This document shows, in pieces, positions 54,261 to 63,366 of a stretch of 64,000 bases of DNA. The stretch is from Candidatus Poribacteria bacterium (lineage in GTDB: Bacteria > Poribacteria > WGA-4E > WGA-3G), in NCBI GenBank assembly GCA_022821965.1, contig JAJECN010000036.1, positions 62,001 through 126,000 on the forward strand, in the 5' to 3' direction. Numbering within the stretch: position 1 is the stretch's first letter; each line of letters opens with the position of its first letter. Position numbers and translations under genes: made by a program. The notes under the pieces are model-generated. The model searched no databases, had not been told where the DNA came from, and saw nothing but the letters and a program-made list of their open reading frames with translations.

Positions 54261-56318
54261 ATGAGAAAAATATCTTTGTTTCTATCTTTTAGTCTGCTCT
54301 GCGTTGCAATCGTATTTATCGCCTCTACCGAGTTGTTTTCGCAGCGCGGCATGAATGTCCCTGTCCGCATGGAGAGTGGAGAAGAGTTTTCGCTCTATAA
54401 AGACTCCTATGCGCTCGTCATTGGAAACGGAGCATATCCTGTTAAGAACGGTTGGAATCCGCTTCCGGGCGCGGTAGAAGATGTCAGAGAAGTTGCAGGA
54501 ACCCTCAAACGCCATGGGTTCAATGTAACCCTAAAAATAGATGTAACGAAATCTGAGTTTGATAAAGTTTTTTCAAAGTTTATCTATGAATTTGGGAAAG
54601 ACAAAGATAATCGCCTCTTATTTTACTATGCTGGGCACGGATACACAACAAAATCGGCAACAGGCGAAGACCTCGGTTACCTCGTGATGCTTGATACACC
54701 ACACCCAGAGAATGAAGCCGAGTTCGACCTCTATAGTGTAGATATGGTCAAATTCGTATCGGACTCAAAGAAGATTCATGCCAAACATGTGCTGTTTATG
54801 TTTGATAGCTGCTTCTCAGGGACAGTCCTTAACCTAAGGAATAGAGTTACACCCTCACATATCACAGACAGAATCAAAAATCCTGTGCGCCAGTTCATCA
54901 CTGCTGGTCGTGCAGACGAACCCGTGCCAGATAGGAGTGAGTTTAAGAAGGCGTTTTTGAATTTGCTTGAGGGACGTGTTGAGGAACCAACGCCAGACGG
55001 TTACCTGACAGGCGTTGAGTTAGGAGATTATCTCTATCGAACAGTGCCAAAATTCTCTCAAGGACAGCATCCACAACACGGTAAAATTCACGATCAGCAG
55101 CTGAACACAGGCGATTTCGTGTTTGTGCTGCCACAAAATAAACAGAATGAAAGTGAAGATGGCGATGTTGAGTTAGACACAATCGCAACGTTGAATGTAA
55201 CCAGCACACCCGGCGGCGCGGCTGTCTACATGGATGGAACTTTAATCGGTACAACCCCAGTTCAAGATTATCAGATTGACACCGGTATTCGTCTTGAGAA
55301 ACAAGTGAATGTAGGGTTAGAACTTTCAGGTTACAAAAGCCGTGTTAGAAGAATAACATTAAAAGGCGGTCAACAGTCGCCATGGGATGTGAATTTAGAG
55401 CAGATGCAAATGGAAACAGTACCACCGAAATCGAAACCGAGTGTACCACAAACGATTCTTGAAAATGATTTTACCTTAAACGAGAAAGCGCGATCACCTT
55501 CTCCAAATGTACCACAGACAATTCTTGGGAAAGACGGTGCTCCAATGGTATTGATTCCTGCTGGCGAGTTTCAGATGGGAAGCAACTACAGCGATAATGA
55601 GCAACCGGTGCATACGGTCTATGTTGATGCGTTCTATATGGATGTCCACGAGGTGACTGTTGGACAATACAATCAATTCATTCATGCCACTGGGCACCGT
55701 CCGTTACCTACTAACATTTCTATCTACTCTCCAACAGATCGACATCCGGTTGTAAATGTAAGTTGGCACGATGCGATGGCGTATGCGAAATGGGCGGGTA
55801 AACGCCTACCGACGGAAGCAGAATGGGAGTACGCTGCGCGCGGTGGCTTAGAGGGGCAGAGGTATCCCTGGGGGAACACTCCACCGGATGGCACACAATG
55901 TAATTTTGCGGATAAGAACCTCAGTAAAGTTTGGGATAGAGAATTACGCGATAAATGGGGAGACGACTGGTCAGATAAAAATATTGATGATGGTTACACA
56001 TACGTTGCTCCCGTCGGCAGTTATCCACCGAACGGGTATGGGCTATATGACATGGCAGGGAATGTATGGGAGTGGTGTTTTGATGCGTATGATGAAAACT
56101 TCTATGCGAATTCTCCTCATCAGAATCCAATTGCAGGCATCATTATAACAGATGTGGAAAATAATACAACAACTATTAATAAACGACGCTCAGCGCGTGG
56201 TGGATCCTGGTTTGACGTATCTCAAGGTGTGATGGTTACTGTGCGTGGTAACGGGGCTGCTTCAACAGGCATGTGGACCAATAAAGGGTTTCGTTGTGTA
56301 AGGGCAGCAACCCATTAA
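54261..56318 (+). CDS. Exported caspase-PEGA-FGE-fold protein, copy A
   Basis: 685 residues. A signal peptide or anchor occupies 1-28 (LFLSFSLLCVAIVFIASTEL). A C14 caspase-like domain spans about 46-290, with His126 in FYYAGHGYTT and Cys184 in FMFDSCFSG. A PEGA domain lies at about 310-380 (TATLNVTSTPGGAAVYMDGT). An FGE/SUMF1-type C-lectin fold fills 425-680, from GAPMVLIPAGEFQMGS to GFRCV. The two cysteines FGE uses for catalysis, just after RGGSW, are replaced, so it is unlikely to make formylglycine. Residues 651-675 are highly divergent among the three copies. The ATG at 54261 is preferred to one at 54246 inside the R1 repeat. Presumed periplasmic or surface protease with a ligand-binding tail. 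Confidence 0.85.
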   Translation: MRKISLFLSFSLLCVAIVFIASTELFSQRGMNVPVRMESGEEFSLYKDSYALVIGNGAYPVKNGWNPLPGAVEDVREVAGTLKRHGFNVTLKIDVTKSEFDKVFSKFIYEFGKDKDNRLLFYYAGHGYTTKSATGEDLGYLVMLDTPHPENEAEFDLYSVDMVKFVSDSKKIHAKHVLFMFDSCFSGTVLNLRNRVTPSHITDRIKNPVRQFITAGRADEPVPDRSEFKKAFLNLLEGRVEEPTPDGYLTGVELGDYLYRTVPKFSQGQHPQHGKIHDQQLNTGDFVFVLPQNKQNESEDGDVELDTIATLNVTSTPGGAAVYMDGTLIGTTPVQDYQIDTGIRLEKQVNVGLELSGYKSRVRRITLKGGQQSPWDVNLEQMQMETVPPKSKPSVPQTILENDFTLNEKARSPSPNVPQTILGKDGAPMVLIPAGEFQMGSNYSDNEQPVHTVYVDAFYMDVHEVTVGQYNQFIHATGHRPLPTNISIYSPTDRHPVVNVSWHDAMAYAKWAGKRLPTEAEWEYAARGGLEGQRYPWGNTPPDGTQCNFADKNLSKVWDRELRDKWGDDWSDKNIDDGYTYVAPVGSYPPNGYGLYDMAGNVWEWCFDAYDENFYANSPHQNPIAGIIITDVENNTTTINKRRSARGGSWFDVSQGVMVTVRGNGAASTGMWTNKGFRCVRAATH

Positions 56319-56449
56319 GTCGTTCTCTCTTATCCGAACGTTTTGAATTGGGAACCGTTACGGTTTTAACGATTGGAAAATTTTAGTTCCTGTGAGTTGA
56401 GGCTTGTCCCAACCAAAATCTTATAAGAGTAAAGTGTTTGTGGTATTCA

Positions 56450-59014
56450 ATGAAAAAAATACGACCATTTTTATTCTTTAGTATCTTTTGTAGTGCAATT
56501 TTACTCATCATTACCACCGAGTTGTTTTCGCAGCGCGGTATGAATGTTCCTGTCCGCATTGAGAGCGGAGAAGAGTTTTCGCTCTATAAAGACTCCTATG
56601 CGCTCGTCATTGGAAACGGAGCATATCCCGTAAAGAACGGTTGGAATCCACTTCCAGGTGCTGTGGAAGATGTGAAGGAGGTCGCAGAAGTCCTTGAACG
56701 CCACGGATTCAATGTAACCCTAAAAATAGATGTAACGAAGTCTGAGTTTAATAAAACATTTTCGGAGTTCATCTATGAATCGGGCAAAGATAAAGATAAC
56801 CGTCTCCTATTTTACTATGCTGGGCACGGGTATACAACAAAGGCAGCAACAGGCGAAGACCTCGGTTACCTCGTGATGCTTGATACACCGAGTCCGACGA
56901 ATGCTGCGGAGTTTGATCTCTACAGTGTGGATATGGTCAAATTTGTGTCAGATTCCAAAAAGATTCATGCCAAACATGTGCTGTTTATGTTTGATAGCTG
57001 CTTCTCAGGGACAGTGCTCAATCTGAGGAACAGGGTTACACCCTCCCACATCACGGACCGGATTAAAAATCCAGTCCGTCAATTCATAACAGCAGGTCGT
57101 GCGGATGAACCCGTGCCGGATAGGAGCGAGTTTAAGAAGGCGTTTTTGAATTTGCTTGAGGGACGTGTTGAGGAGCCAACACCAGACGGTTACCTGACTG
57201 GCGTTGAGTTAGGGGATTATCTGTACAGGACGGTGCCCAAGTTTTCTCAAGGACAGCATCCGCAACATGGAAAGATTCACGATCAGCAGTTAAACACAGG
57301 TGATTTTGTATTCGTGCTTTCTCAAAACGAGCAGGACAGTAATAAGGATAGGGATATTGAGTTGGATACGATAGCAACGTTGAACATAACCAGCACGCCA
57401 GAAGGCGCGAAGGTTTACGTTGATGGTGTTGTAGTCGGTACGACTCCATTGCGTAGTTATCAGATTGACACCGGCGTGTCTCTTGAGAAGCAGGCGAATG
57501 TAGGGTTAGAACTTTCAGGTTACAAAACCCGTGTTAAGAGAATGACGCTGGAAGGCGGTCAACAGTTCCCGTGGGATGTGCCGTTAGAGAAAATGACGAG
57601 TGAGTTTGCTGAATCCATAACTGATGTCCAGAGTGATGAAGAAACTGCAACGTATCTCTCGCTGGTGTCTGATAATCCAAGCATTCTTGTACCAATAAAC
57701 GATATGAAGGAGTGGAGCGGGTGGCATGGTTGGTTCTGGGAAAAAGTGAAAGGTGAACAATCTACTGAACGGCCTTCTATCTTTGTGGGCAATTACGCGG
57801 ATAGATTTGACCACTGGATGTACTCACACGCCGAAAGCCACATCGCCTATGATATAAGTGGTGGTGAATACTCTCAATTTGATGCGCATTTAATTACACC
57901 CAATCCATGTATAGAAACCATTGAACTTATATGCCTCCTTGATAACAAAGTCGTCTATAATTCAGGTCGGGTTAGGGTTTTTGAACCAATGCATGTCGCA
58001 TTCAACATACCTGCTGATGCCAAAACTATGACGATCCGCGTAACAGATGGCGGCGATGGAACTCGCTGCGATCACTGGATACTTGGAGACGCTCGTTTAC
58101 TGGAGCACTTACAACCTGCCTCCAGCAATTCAAAAACGGATGGACTACAAGCGACCCTTGAAAATGATGTCATCTTAAATGAGGAAGTACGATCACTTTC
58201 TTCAAATATATCACAGACGATTCTTGGGAAAGACGGTGCACCAATGGTGTTGATTTCCGCTGGTGAGTTTCAGATGGGCAGCGGTCCCGGAACCGTTTAC
58301 AATTCCGCTACAACTCCTGTCCATACGGTCTACATTGATGATTTTTATATAGACGTTCATGAAGTAACTATTGGACAATACAACCAATTTGTTCGTGAAA
58401 CTGGACATCGTCCCTTATCCGCTGAGGTTTCTACTTATTCTCCAACGGATCGGCACCCTGTTGTTCTTGTGAGTTGGCACGATGCAATGGCATACGCACA
58501 ATGGGCAGGTAAACGCTTGCCCACAGAGGCTGAATGGGAGAAAGCCGCACGCGGCGGCTTGGTAGGTAAACAGCATCCATGGGGTAACGCAGCATTGGAT
58601 GGGACCCAGTGTAATTTTGCGGATAAGAGCCTGAGCAAAGTTTGGCATACCGGATGGGGCGATAATCATGCTGATAAAGATATTGATGATGGTTATCCAT
58701 ACACGGCACCCGTTGGGAGTTATCCGCCGAACGGATACGGGTTATATGATATGGCAGGTAACGTAACGGAATGGTGTTTTGATGCGTACGATGAAAATTT
58801 TTATGCAAATTCTCCGCGCCGAAATCCGATTGCAAGCATTATTGTAAAAGATGCTGATAATAATATCATAGATGTTAATAAACAACGCGTCTTGCGGGGT
58901 GGCTCTTGGTATTATTCGCCAGGGACAGTGTGGATCGCCAGTCGCAACGCGAATCCACCTACATTCACATTCATCAACCACGGTTTTCGTTGTGCAAAAT
59001 CTGTAACGCCTTAA
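56450..59014 (+). CDS. Exported caspase-PEGA-NPCBM-FGE-fold protein, copy B
   Basis: 854 residues. Signal segment PFLFFSIFCSAILLIITTEL. The caspase dyad is again His126 (FYYAGHGYTT) and Cys184 (FMFDSCFSG). The PEGA domain is followed by an extra module of about 150 residues not present in A or C: DMKEWSGWHGWFWEKVKGEQ through CDHWILGDARLLEH. It looks like an NPCBM/NEW2 carbohydrate-binding beta-sandwich. The FGE fold (MVLISAGEFQMGSGPG to GFRCAKSVTP) ends the protein. Its hypervariable stretch is 58910-58981. The ATG at 56450 has no ribosome binding site. Confidence 0.83.
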   Translation: MKKIRPFLFFSIFCSAILLIITTELFSQRGMNVPVRIESGEEFSLYKDSYALVIGNGAYPVKNGWNPLPGAVEDVKEVAEVLERHGFNVTLKIDVTKSEFNKTFSEFIYESGKDKDNRLLFYYAGHGYTTKAATGEDLGYLVMLDTPSPTNAAEFDLYSVDMVKFVSDSKKIHAKHVLFMFDSCFSGTVLNLRNRVTPSHITDRIKNPVRQFITAGRADEPVPDRSEFKKAFLNLLEGRVEEPTPDGYLTGVELGDYLYRTVPKFSQGQHPQHGKIHDQQLNTGDFVFVLSQNEQDSNKDRDIELDTIATLNITSTPEGAKVYVDGVVVGTTPLRSYQIDTGVSLEKQANVGLELSGYKTRVKRMTLEGGQQFPWDVPLEKMTSEFAESITDVQSDEETATYLSLVSDNPSILVPINDMKEWSGWHGWFWEKVKGEQSTERPSIFVGNYADRFDHWMYSHAESHIAYDISGGEYSQFDAHLITPNPCIETIELICLLDNKVVYNSGRVRVFEPMHVAFNIPADAKTMTIRVTDGGDGTRCDHWILGDARLLEHLQPASSNSKTDGLQATLENDVILNEEVRSLSSNISQTILGKDGAPMVLISAGEFQMGSGPGTVYNSATTPVHTVYIDDFYIDVHEVTIGQYNQFVRETGHRPLSAEVSTYSPTDRHPVVLVSWHDAMAYAQWAGKRLPTEAEWEKAARGGLVGKQHPWGNAALDGTQCNFADKSLSKVWHTGWGDNHADKDIDDGYPYTAPVGSYPPNGYGLYDMAGNVTEWCFDAYDENFYANSPRRNPIASIIVKDADNNIIDVNKQRVLRGGSWYYSPGTVWIASRNANPPTFTFINHGFRCAKSVTP

Positions 59015-59124
59015 ATCCTTTTATCTTTACTTGTTATCCACAACCGATAAACGAATTGGGAGCGATCCAGTCTTAACGATTGGTAAACTTTTAGTCACTG
59101 CAAACCGAGGTCTCCTTTCAACTC

Positions 59125-59153
59125 TTAAAGCCTTGTAAGGTATATGTTTATAG
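59125..59153 (+). repeat. Degenerate R1 repeat upstream of caspase copy C
   Basis: TTAAAGCCTTGTAAGGTATA followed by TGTTTATAGG: the palindrome is weakened but the ATGTTTATAG end and its spacing to the next ATG match the copy at 54225-54255. Confidence 0.55.
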
Positions 59154-59158
59154 GATCT

Positions 59159-61192
59159 ATGAGAAAAATATCTTTGTTTCTATCTTTTAGCCTGCTCTGG
59201 GTTGCGAGCGTATTTATTGCATCTACCGATTTGTTTCCACAACGCGGTATGAATATCACTGTTCGCACAAAGGGTGGGGAGGAGTTTGCGCTTTATAAAG
59301 ACTCCCATGCACTCGTTATTGGAAACGGAGCATATCCTGTAAAGAACGGTTGGAACCCGCTTCCAGGCGCAGTGAACGATGCCAAGGAGGTCGCAGAAGT
59401 TCTTAAACAACATGGATTCAATGTGACTCTGAAAATAGATGTAACAAAGTCCAAATTTAATCAAGCGTTTTCAGAGTTCATCTATGAGTCTGGCAAAGAT
59501 AAAGATAACCGTCTCCTATTTTACTATGCTGGGCACGGGTATACAACAAAGGCAGCAACAGGCGAAGACCTCGGTTACCTCGTGATGCTTGATACACCAA
59601 GTCCGACGAATGCTGCGAAGTTTGATCTCTATAGTGTGGATATGGTCAAATTCGTAGCGGACTCTAAGAAGATTCATGCCAAACATGTCTTATTTATGTT
59701 TGATAGCTGCTTCTCTGGCACAGTGCTGAACCTAAGAAATCGGACTACACCCTCCCATATCACGGACCGGATTAAAAATCCAGTCCGTCAGTTCATAACA
59801 GCAGGTCGTGCGGATGAACCTGTGCCTGATAGGAGCGAATTTAAAAAGGCGTTTTTAAATCTACTTGAAGGTCGCGTTAAAGAACCAACACCAGACGGTT
59901 ATCTGACTGGCGTTGAGTTAGGGGATTATCTGTACAGGACGGTGCCCAAGTTTTCTCAAGGACAGCATCCGCAACATGGAAAGATTCACGATCAGCAGTT
60001 AAACACAGGTGATTTTGTATTCGTGCTTCCTCAAAACGAGCAGGACGGTAATGAGGATAGCGGTATTGAGTTGGATACGATAGCAACGTTGAACATAACC
60101 AGCACGCCGAGTGGAGCGACGGTTTATGTAGATGGCGAGGTAATCGGCATAACTCCGCAACATGACTACCAGATAGATACTGGGGTGCCCCGTGAAAAAC
60201 AGGTAAATGTAGGGTTGGAACTTTCGGGTTACAAAAGCCGTGTTAAGAAGATAACATTAAAGGGCGGACAACAATTCCCATGGGATGTCCGCTTTGAGAA
60301 ATTGACGACACAATCAGTAGATCCGAAATATAATTCCAGTGTCCCACAAACGATTGAAGAAGCGCGATCACCTTCTCCAAATGATATATCACAGACGATT
60401 CTTGGGAAAGACGGTGCCCCAATGGTGTTGATTCCCGCAGGCGACTTTCAGATGGGACACGCTGGGAATGCCACTACAAGCCCTGTACATACTGTCTACG
60501 TTGATGCCTTCTATATAGACGTACACGAAGTGACGGTTGGACAATACAATCAATTTGTTCGTGAAACCGGACATCGCCCCTTACACGCAAACATTTTTAT
60601 CTACTCGCCAACGGATCGGCATCCTGTTGTTCTTGTGAATTGGCACGATGCAATGGCGTATGCACAATGGGCGGGCAAGCGATTACCCACAGAGGCAGAA
60701 TGGGAGAAAGCGGCGAGAGGCGGCTTGGTAGATAAATATCACGTATGGGGGGACGCTGAATTGGATGGAACACAGTGTAATTTTGCAGATAAAAACCTGA
60801 GCAAAATTTGGGATAAAGAAAGAAGACCTGAAGAGAATTGGGCGGACAAAGATCTTGATGATGGCTACGCGTATACGGCTCCTGTAGGCAGTTATCCTCC
60901 GAACGGATATGGGTTATATGACATGGCAGGTAACGCTTGGGAGTGGTGTTTTGATGCTTATGATGAAAATTTCTATGCGAATTCTCCGCGCCGGAATCCA
61001 ATTGCAGACATTATTATAAGAAATGGAGAAAATAACGTAATGAGCGTCAATAAAATGCGTGTAGCACGTGGTGCTTCTTGGTACGACGCGCCGCGAGGCG
61101 TGTGGGTTGCTAGTCGCCTTGGGGTATCTACCGAAAGAGTAAAATTATCTTTCAACATCGGTTTTCGTTGTGTGAAGTCAGTAACTCCTTAG
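59159..61192 (+). CDS. Exported caspase-PEGA-FGE-fold protein, copy C
   Basis: 677 residues with the same order as copy A: signal segment (LFLSFSLLWVASVFIASTDL), caspase with His126 and Cys184, PEGA (TATLNITSTPSGATVYVDGE), FGE fold (MVLIPAGDFQMGHAG to GFRCVKSVTP). The hypervariable stretch is 61082-61159. The N-terminal leader peptide is almost the same as that of copy A, while part of the caspase-to-PEGA region is nearly the same as copy B, which suggests recombination between copies. The FGE active-site cysteines are missing here too. Confidence 0.85.
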   Translation: MRKISLFLSFSLLWVASVFIASTDLFPQRGMNITVRTKGGEEFALYKDSHALVIGNGAYPVKNGWNPLPGAVNDAKEVAEVLKQHGFNVTLKIDVTKSKFNQAFSEFIYESGKDKDNRLLFYYAGHGYTTKAATGEDLGYLVMLDTPSPTNAAKFDLYSVDMVKFVADSKKIHAKHVLFMFDSCFSGTVLNLRNRTTPSHITDRIKNPVRQFITAGRADEPVPDRSEFKKAFLNLLEGRVKEPTPDGYLTGVELGDYLYRTVPKFSQGQHPQHGKIHDQQLNTGDFVFVLPQNEQDGNEDSGIELDTIATLNITSTPSGATVYVDGEVIGITPQHDYQIDTGVPREKQVNVGLELSGYKSRVKKITLKGGQQFPWDVRFEKLTTQSVDPKYNSSVPQTIEEARSPSPNDISQTILGKDGAPMVLIPAGDFQMGHAGNATTSPVHTVYVDAFYIDVHEVTVGQYNQFVRETGHRPLHANIFIYSPTDRHPVVLVNWHDAMAYAQWAGKRLPTEAEWEKAARGGLVDKYHVWGDAELDGTQCNFADKNLSKIWDKERRPEENWADKDLDDGYAYTAPVGSYPPNGYGLYDMAGNAWEWCFDAYDENFYANSPRRNPIADIIIRNGENNVMSVNKMRVARGASWYDAPRGVWVASRLGVSTERVKLSFNIGFRCVKSVTP

Positions 61193-61253
61193 ATTGTGTC
61201 CCCCCTATCTTTATACCTCTCACACCGCTGGGCTTTTTGATGCTGTAAACATT

Positions 61254-63311
61254 ATGGTAAAGCAACACTCAACAAAAAGCAGTGCTGATGGCACTGCCCT
61301 CATTGAAACAGATCCTTTGTTGAAACCATACACTGCGCAGCTGCGTGAGCGGTTTGCGTGCTATCAGCGTTTCAAGGCAGAGATTGAGAAAACCGGGGGC
61401 GTATTAGGTGAAATAAGCCAAGGACACCGATATTTCGGTTTCAACCGTGGAGAGCATGAAGAAGAGACCGGTGTCTGGTACCGCGAATGGGCACCAGGTG
61501 CGGAAGCCCTTGCCCTTATCGGCGACTTTAACGGCTGGGATCGCGGCGCAAATCCGATGTCTGTCGATGATTGGGGCATCTGGTATCTATTCTTGCCCGA
61601 CAGAGATTACGCCGATCGCCTCACACACGAAAGCCTCGTCAAGGTACATGTCGTCTCGGAACTCGGTGGACTTGACCGGATTCCTGCGTATATCCAGCGC
61701 GTTGTTCAGGAAGGTGACGCGGATTTCACCGGACAGTATTGGGCACCCCCGCATCCGTATCAGTGGCAGCATCGCGCACCCGATTTTGACATCAATACCG
61801 AGGGTTTACGGATTTATGAGGCGCACGTCGGCATGGCGCAAGAAGCGGAAAAAGTCGGAACGTTCGCTGAGTTTAGGGAGAACATCTTGCCCCGAATTGC
61901 GGATTTGGGCTATAACGCTGTGCAACTGATGGCGGTGATGGAACATCCCTATTATGCAAGTTTTGGGTATCATGTGAGCAACTTCTTCGCTGTTTCAAGT
62001 CGTTTCGGGACACCAGAGGAACTGAAAGCCCTTATTGATACAGCGCACAGTCTCGGGTTGTTGGTTATCATGGATCTGGTGCATAGCCACGCCGTCAAAA
62101 ATCTTAACGAGGGATTGAGCCAATTTGATGGAACTGGACATCAGTATTTCCATGCTGGTGCGAAAGGTGAACATGTCGCTTGGGGGTCACGTTGTTTCGA
62201 TTATAGTAAATACGAAGTGAAACGCTTCCTGTTGAGTAATGTCCGCTACTGGTTGGAAACCTATCGGTTTGACGGCTTCAGATTTGACGGTGTCACGAGC
62301 ATGCTCTATAGCGACCACGGACTGGAGCGGGAGTTTACCGGCTATGCGGATTACTTTGACACTGGCGTTGAACTGGATGCCATCGCTTACCTGATGTTGG
62401 CAAATGAAGTTGTTCACACTGTCAACCCTGCTGCTATTTCGATTGCTGAGGATATGAGTGGTATGCCCGGTCTCGCTCGCCCGACTGAAGAGGGTGGACT
62501 CGGCTTCGATTATCGCCTCGCAATGGGTATCCCAGATTATTGGATTCGGTTGTTAAAAGAGAAACAGGACGAGGCGTGGCATATCGGCGAGATTTACGGC
62601 ATGTTGTGCAACCGCCGTATGGGTGAAAAACACATCGCTTACGTTGAAAGCCACGACCAAGCGATTGTTGGTGATAAGACGCTTGCGATGCAACTCATGG
62701 ACACTGAACTTTACACGAGCATGAGTGTTTCCACGACGAGTCATCTCGTCGCTCGCGGTATTGCACTCCACAAACTCATTCGACTCCTGACGTTTAGTTT
62801 AGGTGGCGAAGGCTACCTCAACTTTATGGGGAATGAATTTGGACACCCTGAGTGGATTGATTTCCCACGCGCAGGAAATAATAATTCCTATTGGTATGCG
62901 CGTCGGCAGTGGCATCTTGTTGAGGATAAAACGCTCCGATATCAGCATCTCAACGCTTTTGATCGCGCGATGCAACGCCTTGATGCCGTGCACTACCTCC
63001 TCGCCGATGAAAATATTCAACTTTTGTTTATCCATGAGGCGGCGAAACAGATCGTTTACGGGCGCGGTGGACTTGTCTTTGCTTTCAACTTTCATCCGAG
63101 TGAATCTGCCGTGGATTGGCGTATCCCCGTGCCTGAAAAGGCAGATTACCGTCTCCTCCTCAACACTGATGATACGGTGTATGGTGGCTATGGTGCCGTA
63201 GAGAGTGTCCATTATCCGTGGCAAGATGTTGCTATGGAAGGGCAGGCACAGTCGATTCAGCTTTACGTCCCTGCTCGGAGTGCACAAGTGTTAGTATCTG
63301 GTCATAAATAG
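61254..63311 (+). CDS. glgB: 1,4-alpha-glucan branching enzyme, GH13_8-like
   Basis: 685 residues from the ATG at 61254; the frame opens earlier, at 61194, but that part lacks family similarity. An N-terminal CBM48-type domain (WYREWAPGAEALALIGDFNG) precedes the GH13 barrel. The nucleophile Asp is in FDGFRFDGVTSMLY, the acid Glu in SIAEDMSGMPG and the third Asp in YVESHDQAIVG. Other blocks such as MEHPYYASFGYHVSNFF resemble eukaryotic-type (GH13_8) branching enzymes more than the common bacterial GH13_9 type. It introduces alpha-1,6 branches into glycogen. There is no ribosome binding site. Confidence 0.9.
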   Translation: MVKQHSTKSSADGTALIETDPLLKPYTAQLRERFACYQRFKAEIEKTGGVLGEISQGHRYFGFNRGEHEEETGVWYREWAPGAEALALIGDFNGWDRGANPMSVDDWGIWYLFLPDRDYADRLTHESLVKVHVVSELGGLDRIPAYIQRVVQEGDADFTGQYWAPPHPYQWQHRAPDFDINTEGLRIYEAHVGMAQEAEKVGTFAEFRENILPRIADLGYNAVQLMAVMEHPYYASFGYHVSNFFAVSSRFGTPEELKALIDTAHSLGLLVIMDLVHSHAVKNLNEGLSQFDGTGHQYFHAGAKGEHVAWGSRCFDYSKYEVKRFLLSNVRYWLETYRFDGFRFDGVTSMLYSDHGLEREFTGYADYFDTGVELDAIAYLMLANEVVHTVNPAAISIAEDMSGMPGLARPTEEGGLGFDYRLAMGIPDYWIRLLKEKQDEAWHIGEIYGMLCNRRMGEKHIAYVESHDQAIVGDKTLAMQLMDTELYTSMSVSTTSHLVARGIALHKLIRLLTFSLGGEGYLNFMGNEFGHPEWIDFPRAGNNNSYWYARRQWHLVEDKTLRYQHLNAFDRAMQRLDAVHYLLADENIQLLFIHEAAKQIVYGRGGLVFAFNFHPSESAVDWRIPVPEKADYRLLLNTDDTVYGGYGAVESVHYPWQDVAMEGQAQSIQLYVPARSAQVLVSGHK

Positions 63312-63319
63312 TATTTGTT

Positions 63320-63348
63320 TTGGCAATTAGATCTTTATGTGATATAAT
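63320..63348 (+). promoter_or_regulatory. Consensus promoter of the PIN toxin operon
   Basis: TTGGCA (63320-63325), a 17-base spacer and TATAAT (63343-63348), 18 bases before the toxin start, so the transcript leader is very short. Confidence 0.7.
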
Positions 63349-63366
63349 ACTTAGAAGTTATAGACA

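Noticed and set aside
61193-63310. Reverse transcriptase or DGR template repeat near the caspase array
   Set aside because: Read both strands between 51 kb and the window end for a YxDD-type RT frame or an adenine-rich copy of the variable segments; none seen.
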